Source: Hygrophila difformis
Lineage: Eukaryota; Streptophyta; Magnoliopsida; Lamiales; Acanthaceae
Direction: 5' to 3'
Assembly (NCBI GenBank): GCA_030278955.1
Contig: JAOANR010000003.1
Location: forward strand, 30,829,227 to 30,893,226
DNA length: 64,000 nt
The notes under the pieces were generated by a model. The model was not told the DNA's origin. It searched no databases and saw only the letters and a list, made by a program, of their open reading frames with translations. Each line of letters begins with the position of its first letter. The first letter of the stretch is position 1. Positions 10,782 to 22,731 of the stretch are shown here, piece by piece. A program made the translations under genes and the position numbers.

Positions 10782-12883
10782 TGATGGGTGTTTTTCACTA
10801 CTCATATTTTACCACAAGCGGATGGTTGTCATCAAGTAATAAAAACCGGTGAATACCGGGTCGAACCACAGGGAATTCAGAATATTAATTCATTCTGGAG
10901 AAATTTTAATTGTTATTAAGTTCATTAATTATATTTAATATATTTAAAAAGATTTTGATTAATTCTCATGGTGATTAAATTAAAAATGATAGCATTAAAT
11001 TTAAAATAAAGCAAGTTAAAATTATAATTAATAAAGGTATAAATGGGAGATGCTTCTATTATTTTAAATATTGTCATCTTTATATAAAATAGAAATTGCA
11101 TATTGATTTAGCATTTTCCAATGTCTAAAAAGATCAATTTCTTAAAATTAATTATTTTATAAAGATTAAAAATATTATAAATCTACTAATATTCAAATTA
11201 TGCTTAAACGGATTTCATGGAAGCTGATTAAATTATCTAACATTCTGCAATCATTATTCTAGGCTTAAATTTGAGTCTTTCCCAAGCATACAAATTTTCC
11301 TATAGCAATTAAAAGGCACTTTTCGTTTCCCAAATCATTGTGCACATGCCAGAATCCATTTATAATGTAATTTATTCCCAATTCCGGTACTAAAATATTA
11401 ATTCTACTTTTTATATCCCGATTTAGCAAAGCAGAAATCACAGAATTGGATTCTAACATTCAATTATGCAGAATAGTGTAAATAATTTAACAATTATGGT
11501 AAAATAATAACAAAACATGGTAAACTAGATTTAATTAATAATATTAAAATGCAGACAGATTAGAATTAATGCCAGATTACAAAAAATAGGGAATACAGAT
11601 TAATCGATCAATTCAGGCTTTAGAAGATTAATAATTTGAATAGCAGATTTAGCAAAAACACAGAATATCGATCAATTTGGAAGCATCTAACATATAATCC
11701 TAATATAGATTCTGATTCCATTACAGATTAATCTAGTTTAATCGATCAAAAAGCAGATTAACACCAAAACATGAATTTCACTTCTACCATTTATGCAGAA
11801 TGGCGCTCAAACTAGATAAAACATAATCTGACATTTTAATCATAATTCCAGATTCCAACGTAAAACAGCGATCATTAAAATGCTTCCATAAAAACATAAA
11901 TTCATACTTCAAAGTGATTCTGAACTCCCGTTCTAGATCACTTCTAACACGAACAATATAGAAATCCGTCTACAAATTAAAAACATGATAGCAGATTACA
12001 TTTAGAGGCAATTTCAATTCATTACAAAGCAAGAAAAAGAAAGGCAACACCTAGAATAGGAAGACATCGATCAGAACAGCATTCTGGCCAATTCCTCCGG
12101 CTTGATTTTGTGTTTCCGGCCTTCTTCTCCTATTAGAATATGTTTTCAGAGAGTTTCTGTCGAATAATGGTAAGTCTGATATGAAGAAATGACGATAAAC
12201 GGGCCTTAAAACCGTGTTCGGGAGGTGAGAAAACTGCTCAACCGCGACTGTGGCGCAAAAAGTGGCGCTCGGAAGAGGTTTTCGGCGCCACCAAGGAGCT
12301 GCGGCGCATACGAAGATTTTCCGAATTTTTGAAAGTGGCGCATTTTGTGGCGCTGAAAGGCACTTTTATGCGCCGCCAAGAAGGTGCGGTGCATTCTGAC
12401 AATTTCCTAAATTTTACCCTGCGGCGCATTTTGTGGCGCTCCGGAGTACTTTTCGGCGCCACCAAGCTATTGCGGCGCATCCTGAAGCTTTTTTCCATCC
12501 GAAATTTTCCTAAGTGTCGAAGTGGCACCTGATGTGGCGCCTGAGCATGATTTTAGGCGCCGCCATGCCTATGTGGCGCATTCTGGAGCTTTTCCAGTGT
12601 TGAAAATTTCGAATTTTGCATCCTTTGACCTCCGAACATATTCTTTCTTCATTTTAATGCCTGAAACATCATTGCAATGTATTAGAATTGCCAAAGTCTT
12701 ATTAAAAAGCATAAAACAAGGTAAATCGGGCTCAAATAAGCTCAATTTAGCCGGTCTTATTAATATTTACACATCACATGAAATATACATTAAAAAGCAG
12801 TAAAATAAAGTCTCATGCATGCAATTTAGGTTCATTTTAACGTAATTTAAGCTTATTTAAATGTGGTTTCGCAGGGTGCATCA
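10782..12883 (-). repeat. ATH2 3' LTR, 2102 bp
   Basis: Starts TGATGGGTG and ends GCATCA on the + strand. A by-eye comparison with the 5' LTR shows a few tens of differences over 2.1 kb, consistent with a relatively recent insertion. Confidence 0.95.
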
Positions 12884-12922
12884 ACATCCTCACACTTAAA
12901 TATTGCTCGTCCCTTGAGCAAT
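12884..12922 (-). other. ATH2 polypurine tract with upstream GGGAC-loop hairpin
   Basis: On the minus strand an inverted repeat ATTGCTC / GAGCAAT (12902-12922) with loop AAGGGAC is followed by AATATTTAAGTGTGAGGATG and then the 3' LTR start TGATGC. The purine-rich AAGTGTGAGGA is the probable PPT. The same arrangement occurs at the ATL3 terminus (39764-39800). Confidence 0.8.
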
Positions 12923-14240
12923 GAGATCAATTAGCACATCAACTTGCCAATCAAGATAATAAAGATAAAGTCTCTATAGTTCTGCCAAATCATAAATTTC
13001 AACAACAAAATGAGATAAGAGGGTTCAAAGTTTAATGTACCCAAAGCACTTACAATACAGAAAATAGATTAATTATACATAGCACTTAATATGGGGAAGT
13101 GAGTAATGTAAATATGCTTTTCTATTCCAGTCTTTAAATATGCTCAATCTATGGCTAGGTTTCACTATATTCTAGACACTTTGGCTGAGTTGTAGACGGT
13201 TGAATTCCAAAAGCTACTCGTGTCACCGAATATGTGCCAGTCATCTAGTCAAGAGTTTATGAATTTAATCACCCTCTCTTTTTTTTTTTGATCTTGCATT
13301 CTCTAACTTTTCTTTTCGTTTTCTTTTTGCAAGATAACTTATTTTTTTTTTAGGGTTCTCACTCTGACTTTATTTTAATTAAGCATTTAAAAAGACTTAG
13401 AACGAGCATATTTATCTATAAATAATGATAACTTTCCATATTTCAAATAACTAGTCTAATTAATCAAATAGTTTTCTGCAAGGCAAATAGAATTGTCATC
13501 AACAGTTCAAACAACTTGCATAACAATTTGACAAAGTCTAGGACTTTAAACAAAGAAACCTAGCACTCATTAAATTGTAAAATCGGATTAGAGCAGAACA
13601 TTTAGACTTATTTGGATTTTCTCCAGATTGGCAATGATGTGATAATCTCTAAATACTAGCACCACTGGGAAAACACAATTTAAATTTAAACTAATTAATC
13701 ATGCATGTACCATTTTATTTAAAGCATAATAAATGGTAAAATAAAATTAAATCAAGCTCTTACCACATACTTCATCCAAATTGATAACATATAACATGAA
13801 AAGATCACACCTGGAATATGTAGATCCTAGAAATTCTTTCACCGTATTGGATTGTCCCCTTTTGCTTGCTTCTTCATGGCATATCCTGCTTCTTTATATA
13901 TTTATATGGTATTGACTCATACAAAAGATAATCGTTAGAAAACATGGTAATTTATAGATTAAAACAATTAAATTCTATCCATTATTTATTTAATTCAGAT
14001 TTTTATTATTTTAATTTATAAATTTCAAATTTTAAATTTCTATTACTTTTTTCATTAATTAAATAAACATGCACAGATTTAATTAAAATATTAAATTTCA
14101 TAAACTTACCAAAAACAGAATACCACAAGTTCTAGCAACTATTACATAACGATGCTAATTAAATAAGCAAAATAGTACCAAAATAATTCTAACTATTACA
14201 AATTAAACCAAAAAGGGAGCAACCCTATCTAATAAAAAAT
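12923..14240. other. ATH2 3' noncoding region
   Basis: AT-rich sequence downstream (in element orientation) of the ATH2 ORF. It contains homopolymer T tracts near 13280-13350 and no credible coding region on either strand. Confidence 0.6.
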
Positions 14241-15698
14241 CTAGATTTCTAAAGATCCATCCGAATCACCTACTTCATCTTCCCTAGGAACATCATCATT
14301 CCCTGTAGAGCTCGAACTAGTAGTAGGCGGAATATATCGATCACCTAGACTTGCAGACATGAAGTATTCAAGTCTGCTGGAAAGTCGTGCAAACTGTGCC
14401 TGTGTACTATCCTCCTTCCTCTTCATCTCGGCTCTAAGCTGATGAATCTCATAGGTCATCCTATTGATTGCAATCTCTGCAGGCTCTACCTTAGTACCAG
14501 ATGTACTAGGTATATCAGGATGACAAGTGGGTGCCCCATGGGATGTAGTAGGGTAACCAAGCTCTGCACATTTTACTCCTGGCTTATTATAGAAATTCTT
14601 GAAAGAGATAGGAGGCTTTGGTTTCAAATCATGAGCATAGGCCGTCATATTCACTCCAGCTCTCTCACAAAGTGTCCAGATCAGCGCAGGAAATCCCAGC
14701 ACAGTCTGTGCAGCGTCAGACGCCATTTTATCCAACTCATATGCCACCATATCCCCAATGTCAATAGGCAACCCGTTCTTCACACAATACACAAAATACA
14801 GCTCCTCTGCATTCGGTTGTGCAGTGTGCGAAGTAGGAAACACCTTATGCTTGTAGAGCAAGTAGATCTGGCAAAGCGGTGCAGCCATTAAAGTGGCAAC
14901 AACATTCTCCTTCTTTTCCCCTATGTAGGCAACTTTCTTTTGATTTTCGAACATCTCTCTCAAGATTCTTTTCTCCAATTCTGGTCCTCCTTCCTCTTCA
15001 TGAATAGGGTCATGAAAGTGCTTCTTCTTCGTAGCCGGGCAAGAGACATCCACAGTACCATAAAGTTCATTGATTACTGCGGGACCATATGGCACAGGCA
15101 CTCCCCTAATCCATGAAGTATAGTGATCATACCGAGCATTACATAGGAATTGTCTAGTAAGCTTCCAAGAATAAACTCCTTCCGGATGCGCAGCAAATTT
15201 CATCCATCCTCGACTCATGAGAGCATCATGAACCGAAAATCGCTCCATGTCAGCTTCAGTGAATCCTTTGTCCTGGATAATCCATCTTTCCACCATCTTC
15301 TGATAATAGGAATATGCAGTTTCATTGATGAAGATAGCTGGATTGAACGTGTCCCCTGTTAATTCATCCAGAGGAGGGGTATCATTCTTTCTATTGTGAC
15401 TCTTTCTCTTGGTTTTAGAATCACGTGGAACTTCCGGTGAAATTTCCTCCGGGGATTCAGCGACATCTTCTTCTTACTGTGGATCATCCTCCGTCGGTTG
15501 AGCAGAATTGAAAGAAGTATCGTAACCATTATATGAATCGGGAGCCACCAGATTATTCACAAACATATCTTCAGCACCCACAGCAACCGGCTCCGGAACG
15601 GGTTCTCTAATATCTGGTGTCTGTGATGGGGCAGGCTCTGTGGCTTTCAATTTCTTTCCACCATTGTTTCTTAAGTTATTCTTTCTCTTTGTTCTCAT
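14241..15698 (-). pseudogene. ATH2 env-position ORF (plant transposon protein / Athila ORF type), one nonsense codon
   Basis: 486 codons from an ATG at 15698 in a good plant start context (CCACCATGAG), interrupted by TAA at 15474-15476; the frame is open on both sides. The N-terminus is basic (KRKNNLRNNGGKKLK) with an acidic linker. The middle has the pattern I associate with the 'putative plant transposon protein' domain of Athila-like elements: SRGWMKFAAHPEGVY, FLCNARYD, IRGVPVPYGPAVINELY, an insert, then FPTSHTAQPN, GLPIDIGDMV and FPALIWTLCERAGVN. The C-terminus is a predicted coiled coil (MTYEIHQLRAEMKRKED) plus an acidic Ser-rich tail. I see no signal peptide or membrane segment, so a true envelope role is unsupported; its function is unknown. 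The family assignment is from memory of conserved motifs. Confidence 0.75.
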
Positions 15699-16052
15699 GG
15701 TGGCAGAATTTAGGAAGAAAGGATTGAGATTGGAAAGCTAATTAAACTGGAAGAAAAGAAAAATTGACAGATTTGGTAATGAGAGTGATGACCGATCGGT
15801 GATCTCTCTTTTTAAAGATGGTGAAATCATGATTTTGTTGAGATATGGTGGGATTGATTTAATCTAGATCCAAATATACACTAAACATATGATTTGGAGT
15901 TAGTATAATGCTGTTTAGGATCCCAAAAATCGATTGGATATGATTTGAATCTTTTGGATTCGCGAATTTTTGAAAAATTTGCGTGAGTGGCGCAAAAAGT
16001 GGCGCTCCGAGGCCAATTTAGACGCCACACAGTGAGTGTGGCACCAAAAACT
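15699..16052 (-). other. ATH2 5' leader with degenerate or lost primer-binding site
   Basis: In element orientation the LTR is followed by AGTTTT and TGGTGCC, but the rest of the tRNA-Asp complement is missing. It is replaced by a palindrome (16022-16045: GACGCCACAC AGTGA GTGTGGCACC) and a GGCGC repeat unit like those in U3. The rest up to the ORF start is featureless AT-rich leader. Confidence 0.65.
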
Positions 16053-18153
16053 TGATGGGTGTTTTTCACTACTCATATTTTACCACAAGCGGATAGTTGT
16101 CATCAAGTAATAAAAACCGGTGAATACCGGGTCGAACCACAAGGGAATTCAGAATATTAATTCATTCTGGAGAAATTTTAATTGTTATTAAGTTCATTAA
16201 TTATATTTAATATATTTAAAAAGATTTTGATTAATTCTCATGGTGATTAAATTAAAAATGATAGCATTAAATTTAAAATAAAGCAAGTTAAAATTATAAT
16301 TAATAAAGGTATAAATGGGAGATGCTTATATTATTTTAAATATTGTCATCTTTATATAAAATAGAAATTGCATATTGATTTAGCATTTTCCAATGTCTAA
16401 AAAGATCAATTTCTTAAAATTAATTATTTTATAAAGATTAAAAATATTATAATCTACTAATATCCAAATTATGCTTAAACGGATTTCATGGAAGCTGATT
16501 AAATTATCTAACATTCTTCAATCATTATTCTAGGCTTAAATTTGAGTCTTTCCCAAGCATACAAATTTTCCTATAGCAATTAAAAGGCACTTTTCATTTC
16601 CCAAATCATTGTGCACATGCCAGAATCCATTTATAATGTAATTTATTCCCAATTCCGGTACTAAAATATTAATTCTACTTTTTATCTCCCGATTTAGCAA
16701 AGCAGAAATCACAGAATTGGATTCTAACATTCAATTATGCAGAATAGTGTAAATAATTTAACAATTATGGTAAAATAATAACAAAACATGGTAAACTAGA
16801 TTTAATTAATAATATTAAAATGCAGACAGATTAGAATTAATGCCAGATTACTAAAAATAGGGAATACAGATTAATCGATCAATTCAGGCTTTAGCATAAT
16901 AATAATTTGAATAGCAGATTTAGCAAAAACACAGAATATCGATCAATTTGGAAGCATCTAACATATAATCCTAATATAGATTCTGATTCCATTACAGATT
17001 AATCTAGTTTAATCGATCAAAAAGCAGATTAACACCAAAACATTAATTTCACTTCTACCATTTATGCAGAATGGCGCTCAAACTAGATAAAACACAATCT
17101 GACATTTTAATCATAATTCCAGATTCCAACGTAAAACAGCGATCATTAAAATGCTTCCATAAAAACATAAATTCATACTTCAAAGTGATTCTGAACTCCC
17201 GTTCTAGATCACTTCTAACACGAACAATATAGAAATCCGTTTACAAATTAAAAACATGATAGCAGATTACATTTAGAGGCAATTTCAATTCATTACAAAG
17301 CAAGAAAAAGAAAGGCAACACCTAGAATAGGAAGACATCGATCAGAACAGCATTCTGGCCAATTCCTCCGGCTTGATTTTGTGTTTCCGGCCTTCTTCTC
17401 CCATTAGAATATGTTTTCAGAGAGTTTCTGTCGAATAATGGTAAGTCTGATATGAAGAAATGACGATAAACGGGCCTTAAAACCGTGTTCGGGAGGTGAG
17501 AAAACTGCTCAACCGCGACTGTGGCGCAAAAAGTGGCGTTCGGAAGAGGTTTTCGGTGCCACCAAGGAGCTGCGGCGCATACGAAGATTTTCCGAATTTT
17601 TGAAAGTGGCGCATTTTGTGGCGCTGAAAGGCACTTTTATTCGCCGCCAAGAAGGTGCGGTGCATTCTGACAATTTCCTAAATTTTACCCTGCGGCGCAT
17701 TTTGTGGCGCTCCGGAGTACTTTTCGGCGCCACCAAGCTATTGCGGCGCATCCTGAAGCTTTTTTCCATCCGAAATTTTTCTAAGTGTCGAAGTGGCGCC
17801 TGATGTGGCGCCTGAGCATGATTTTAGGCGCCCCATGCCTATGTGGCGCATTCTGGAGCTTTTCCAGTGTTGAAAATTCCGAATTTTGCATCCTTTGACC
17901 TCCGAACATATTCTTTCTTCATTTTAATGCCTGAAACATCATTGAAATGTATTAGAATTGCCAAAGTCTTATTAAAAAGCATAAAACAAGGTAAATCGGG
18001 CTCAAATAAGCTCAATTTAACCGGTCTTATTAATATTTACACATCACATGAAATATACATTAAAAAGCAGTAAAATAAAGTCTCATGCATGCAATTTAGG
18101 TTCATTTTAACGTAATTTAAGCTTATTTAAATGTGGTTTCGCAGGGTGCATCA
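16053..18153 (-). repeat. ATH2 5' LTR, 2101 bp
   Basis: Same boundaries as the 3' LTR (TGATGGGTG...GCATCA). It is followed at 18154 by the right copy of the GAAGT target duplication. Confidence 0.95.
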
Positions 18154-19906
18154 GAAGTGTCGAATGTTCACCGATCACAAGAGTTTGAAATATATATTCA
18201 CTCAGAAGGAGTTGAATTTGAGACAGCGAAGGTGGTTGGAACTTATTAAAGACTACGATTTAGAGATAGCATACCACGAGGGGAAGGCGAATGTGGTAAC
18301 CGATGCCCTAAGTCGGAAAACCCAGCACGTGACGAACTCGTTGGTAATTCCGCCGGCATTGTACATGGAGTTAGCAAGATTGGAGTTAGAACTTGTGCAT
18401 CCTGGCACAGTGAGTGAAACGATCAATGCCATGGTCGTAGAAACTCCAATATTGGACGAGATTAAGCTCGCCCAACTGGGCGATGCGAAACTCGAGAAGA
18501 TAAGGGGGTATATTGCCGAAGGAAAGGCAATAGGATTTGCTGTCCACGAGGATGGAAGCATCCGTTTTAAAGGGAGATGGTGTGTGCCTCAGAAGTGTGC
18601 CGAATTGAAACAAAAGTTGATGGAGGAAGGGCACAACACGTCATATTCCGTACATCCCGGAGGTGACAAGCTATACAAAGATCTGAAGAAGATCTATTGG
18701 TGGCCGGGAATGAAGAAGGAAGTGGCAAACTTCGTGGCGAAATGTCTCACCTTCCAAAAGGTCAAGGCAGTGCGACATAAACCCTTAGGACTGATGCAAC
18801 CATTAGAGATTCCAAGTTGGAAGTGGGATAGCATCTCAATGGACTTTGTCTCGGGATTACCCCGATCACCTAAAGGCATGAACAAGATTTGGGTGATTGT
18901 GGATAGGCTAACGAAGACAGCCATATTTATCCCGATGAAAGACACGTGGACTATGGACCAATTGACCCGAGCCTACATTGACAATGTGGTACGACGACAT
19001 GGAGTACCACATGACATCATTTCCGATAGAGACAGTAGATTTGTCTCTCACTTTTGGACGGAGTTACAAAAAGCTCTCGGTACTCAAATCAAAATGAGCA
19101 CCGCATTTCACCCAATGACGGATGATCAAACCGAGAGAACAATCCAAACACTAGAAGACATGCTGAGAGCATGCGTGTTGGAATTTAAGGGAAATTGGGA
19201 ATCCCATTTACCCTTAATCGAATTCTCTTATAATAATAGCTACCATGCTAGCATTGGCATGGCACCTTTCGAGGCGTTGTATAGATGAAAGTGCCGAAGT
19301 CCGTTGAGCTGGGAAGAAAACGATAAGTCCGTGGTAGTGGGACCACAACTTATCGAAGACATGGCTCAACAAATCAAGGTGATTCAAGGAAAAATGAAAG
19401 CCGCACAAGACCGTCAAAAGAGTTATGCCGACGTGAGACGACGAGACCTAGAATTTCAAGTGGGAGATGGGGTCATGCTAAATATATCACCCATGAAGGG
19501 GGTGATGCGCTTTGGCAAACGAGGAAAGTTGAGTCCTCGATACATAGGACCTTACGAAATTCTAGAACGAGTCGGAACTCTAGCCTATCGATTGGCTTTA
19601 CCGCCGCAATTAGATCGAGTTCATAATGTCTTTCATGTCTCACAACTAAAGAAGTATGTGTCGGACCCGACACATGTACTTCAACCGGAGATAATGGAGC
19701 TCGATGAAGATTTGACTTATGAAGAAGTCCCAGTGCGTATTCTCGACACTAAGGAACGAGTAACAAGGAACAAAACCATCAAAATGATCAAGGTTCTTTG
19801 GTCGAACCACGAAAGTGAGACGGCAACTTGGGAGGTAGAATCCGACATGAGAGAACGCTACGCGACTTTGTTCCAAACCGATACCGACACAGTTATGGGG
19901 ACATAA
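18154..19906 (+). pseudogene. TEK1 RNase H end, integrase and chromodomain
   Basis: Resumes RNase H ([32 protein letters not shown]). The integrase zinc finger ([11 protein letters not shown] ... [10 protein letters not shown]) has Phe where the second Cys of the CX2C pair is expected. The catalytic core has [18 protein letters not shown] and a Glu in [16 protein letters not shown] at 19286-19288 interrupts the frame after FEALYR, and the same frame then continues to 19906. The C-terminus contains KVGDGVML-like and YRLALPP...VHNVFHVSQLKK motifs and ends in a chromodomain (VRILDTKERVTRNKTIKMIKVLWSNH...ATWEVESDMRERYATLF). Chromodomains of this family are thought to target integration to particular chromatin. 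Confidence 0.93.
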
Positions 19907-19929
19907 CTGCAATCTTAAGGGGGAGAGGA
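19890..19929 (+). other. TEK1 first terminal hairpin and polypurine tract
   Basis: A perfect 8-bp inverted repeat, CAGTTATG / CATAACTG, with a GGGA loop (19890-19909) is followed by CTTAAGGGGGAGAGGA and then by TGTCATACC at 19930, a relic LTR start. The pol stop codon TAA (19904-19906) lies in the 3' arm of the hairpin. Confidence 0.8.
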
Positions 19930-20103
19930 TGTCATACCACCTATTTTTACCACCTATTTTTCGTGCATTTTTGTAAACTTTTGAACTACGTTATGGCTTG
20001 ATCCCTTCACAGGGTACGTAGGCAGCTTAGAAGTTTTAATTCTAAGTTCAGTCACAAAATAACAAAACAAACAAAAGACCTTAGCACGAGAAAGGCCGTA
20101 ACA
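19930..20103 (+). other. Relic LTR-start segment between the two TEK1 terminal modules
   Basis: Begins TGTCATACC, like a decayed Tekay LTR start, and has no coding potential. It occupies the same position as short relic segments in TEK2 (31671-31777) and TEK3 (52008-52211, 55671-55871 on the minus strand). Confidence 0.55.
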
Positions 20104-20142
20104 CAACTTCGAGGACGAAGTTGATTCTTAAGGAGGGTAGAC
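20104..20142 (+). other. TEK1 second terminal hairpin and functional-position polypurine tract
   Basis: A perfect 8-bp inverted repeat CAACTTCG / CGAAGTTG with an AGGA loop (20104-20123) precedes ATTCTTAAGGAGGGTAGAC, which abuts the LTR start TGTAATACC at 20143. By position this is the polypurine tract that primes plus-strand synthesis. Confidence 0.85.
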
Positions 20143-22731
20143 TGTAATACCCGAGAATTTTCCAACATAAAATAAAACAATAATTAAATAAATAAACAAT
20201 AAATACAATAAATACCATAAATAAATAAATCCAGCAAATAAAGAAATAAATAAAGATAAGGGAATGATAAATGAGATTTTTACTTAAAAATGAATTAAAG
20301 GAATTTAATTAAGTAAAAGGAATTATTAAAGGTAAATAAATTGTACACCAAATCCCGACACCAATGAACTCGAGAATTCGAGTCCAACATCCAATTAGAC
20401 CCGAGTAGAAATTTAGAGAGAAAGTAGAAACCCGGAGATACCCCGGAACTCAGAATTCGGGAGCATAGAGGGATAGAAATCCGAAAGAGAGGAGGAAAAG
20501 CACGACGGATCGCACGACCCGCCCGGACCGAAGTCCAGGCGAAGTCGGCGCGGTGGCCGCGCGGTCAATAGGCATTGGGCGCGCCACGGCCGCGCCACCC
20601 CACAGATTTGGTTGTTGCGTGAATCTCTCGCCCGAACGCGGATTTTTCGACTTTCGACTCAAGACCCTTAGGGTTAGATCTTGGACGCCCTAGGTCTTAG
20701 CTATCTATAAATAAGCTCCCTTGGAAGCCCCGGACACTTTTACAAAACCCTACAACTCTCTACACATTCGAAACCCTAATTCCGGAGTCGTCGGAGGCAC
20801 GAAACCAAGGCTTGGACTGTTGGACGAAAATTTCAAGATCTCCAGCATTGTGGTAAGTCCCGATCCAATCCTTGTTCAATATATGATTCGAAAACGAATC
20901 CTAATCTTCTCCTTTTCCCTTCTACACTTCGAATTGGATCTAGATCGTAGAACCCGACGAGCGGAGAGGAGAAACGGTGGACTGGAAGCTACGCCTTCAA
21001 AATAGACGATCCCGGACGTTCACAACTCTGTAAGTTAACCTTACATGGTTTTGGGAGGAATTAAAACGTTCGAAACTAAAAGATTTAACAAGAGATCGTA
21101 AATCTGCCAATGTATGTTTTTACCGGCGCAACAGTTTTGTCGAATTTTTCCGAACCTTAAAACGACTTCAAACAGAAAAACTTAAAACATGAAAACGTTC
21201 CTAAGGCTTATATCTATCTACTGTATAATTTTCAGAATTTTTACAGACGATTTGATATGTGAAAACCAACCGAAACCGAACTGCTTGAAACTAGATCTTG
21301 AAATTCTTGACAGAACTTAGGTCCGATCTTGATCACGTTTTTGACATAGGTTCCAGACCGATTTAGATCTTTAGCCGAACATGAAAGTTGTAGATTAATG
21401 TCTTAAGATAGTCTCTGTAAAATTTCATTAAATTTGGAGTTGATTTGCTATGGTAGATTTCAATATCTCTAAACTGTGGTCTGTAAAATTCGGATAGATT
21501 TGTGGTTCTGTGAAAATTGGTGTTTTTGACCTATTTCGGTATCTCGGATTGGAAAAGTTAAAACACAAAAGTTGTAGATCTCGACGTTTCTGAGTCAGTC
21601 GTGAAAGTTCGGAATTTTTGGAATTAAATCTGATTTTAAACGAATTTTAGAGTAAACTGTGGTTTACCGGAAATCAAATCTTGAAATCTTGTTGAAACAT
21701 GGAATTAACCTTTAGGGTTGAAATAAATTGAAATATTATTTTCAAATAAATAAAATTGAAATCAGATTTTGGAAGTTAAATCCCCTTACAAACTTGATAA
21801 ATTAAAATTAGGGGTGAGTGCTCTGCAGAGTGCCCCCTAACGATTCACTTCGTGCCTTAATGGACGATGGTGACCCCGCGCGCTAAATTTGAGATATGAT
21901 ATTGCCAAAACGACATGAGATATAGAGCCTACACTCTCGAGAATATCCACATGGGTTTCCCGAGACTCCGGAGTGGTACTGGGTATGGCTGATACGGTTG
22001 CGGCCGCCGGGCTACCGGCTAAACTTGTTGAGATTGCGATGCAATCGTGAAATACTTGAAATACTGAATCTGGGATGTAAGGGGGAAATTTAAATTAAAT
22101 TAAATTATATTTGTTGTCCAATTAAATTATTTAAATGTTTATTTAAATTATTGCTTTTATTCTAGATTATATGAAATGTGCTGTTAAAGGAAGCCCTGAA
22201 CTGAATTATGCAAACTGGATAGTTGATTAAATTAGACTGAATTATTTATGTTATTATCATGTTTTATTTAAATATTAAATTAATGGCTTTTAAACCCTAC
22301 GATCATGCATGTGTTAACTTACTCAGCAAGTTGTGCTGACCAAACCATTTTTATTTTCTTTTCTTACAGAGTATGTGGAATGAGCATGACCATATTCATG
22401 CATGGGGGAAATTGCATTTTTGGAAAACTTATCGTTGTTAAATTCGTACATTAGACTATATTATGAACGGCCCTGTTTAACCCGCGTTTTGGCCATGTCG
22501 GCCCTATTTACATTTTCCGCTGCGATACTATACTAAAACAATTATTTCCGCTGCGCTATGATATTATTATTTTCGAATTATATCGTACGGGCTGTTTTGA
22601 ATGCTTTAAATGTTTTCAATACTGCAATACCTAGCCTTGCATTCCTTTAGTAAGCTCGGAGAAACCGTGTCTTACTAGGGGGATGTGGCGGTGACATCCC
22701 GACCTGGGTGACCAAAAACCGGGGTGTTACA
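20143..22731 (+). repeat. TEK1 3' LTR, 2589 bp
   Basis: Starts TGTAATACCCGAG directly after the PPT and ends CCGGGGTGTTACA. Its end (GTGGCGGTGACATCCCGACCTGGGTGACC) is shared with TEK2, TEK3 and TEK4. It contains a GCGGCCGCCGGGCTACCGGC block near 22000 and the AAACCGTGTC...GGGGATGTGGCGG terminal region. Confidence 0.93.
20706..20713 (+). promoter_or_regulatory. TEK1 LTR TATA box
   Basis: TATAAATA in the context CTATCTATAAATAAG. The equivalent site is present in all three TEK3 LTRs on the minus strand (near 51423, 55093 and 58844). The TATA box marks the U3/R boundary region. Confidence 0.65.

Larger units (their letters stand above)
10782..18153 (-). mobile_element. ATH2: non-autonomous Athila-type retrotransposon with flanking GAAGT
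   Basis: Two near-identical LTRs (10782-12883 and 16053-18153, both TG...CA) flank about 3.2 kb. The 5-bp direct repeat GAAGT at 10777-10781 and 18154-18158 is the target duplication, and TEK1 RNase H continues cleanly across it. The PPT next to 12883 shows that the element reads on the minus strand. It has no gag, protease, RT or integrase, only one ORF in the env position of Athila elements. Its LTRs match the ATH1 family, so an ATH1-like element could supply enzymes. Confidence 0.95.
8749..22731 (+). mobile_element. TEK1: Tekay/Del chromovirus retrotransposon, 5' part outside the window, interrupted by ATH2
   Basis: The internal region runs 8749-10781 and, after ATH2, 18154-20142; the 3' LTR is 20143-22731. 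Gene order is Gag zinc knuckle, protease, RT, RNase H, integrase, chromodomain, which is diagnostic of chromoviruses. It sits inside the left LTR of ATL3: the base after its LTR (22732) continues sequence that is uninterrupted at 39964 in the right ATL3 LTR. The predicted right target-duplication copy is GTTAT. The 5' LTR, PBS and most of gag must lie to the left of the window. Confidence 0.93.

Noticed and set aside
14241..15698. A true envelope glycoprotein in ATH2
   Set aside because: No signal peptide, transmembrane segment or glycoprotein-like cysteine pattern is visible; only the position recalls env.
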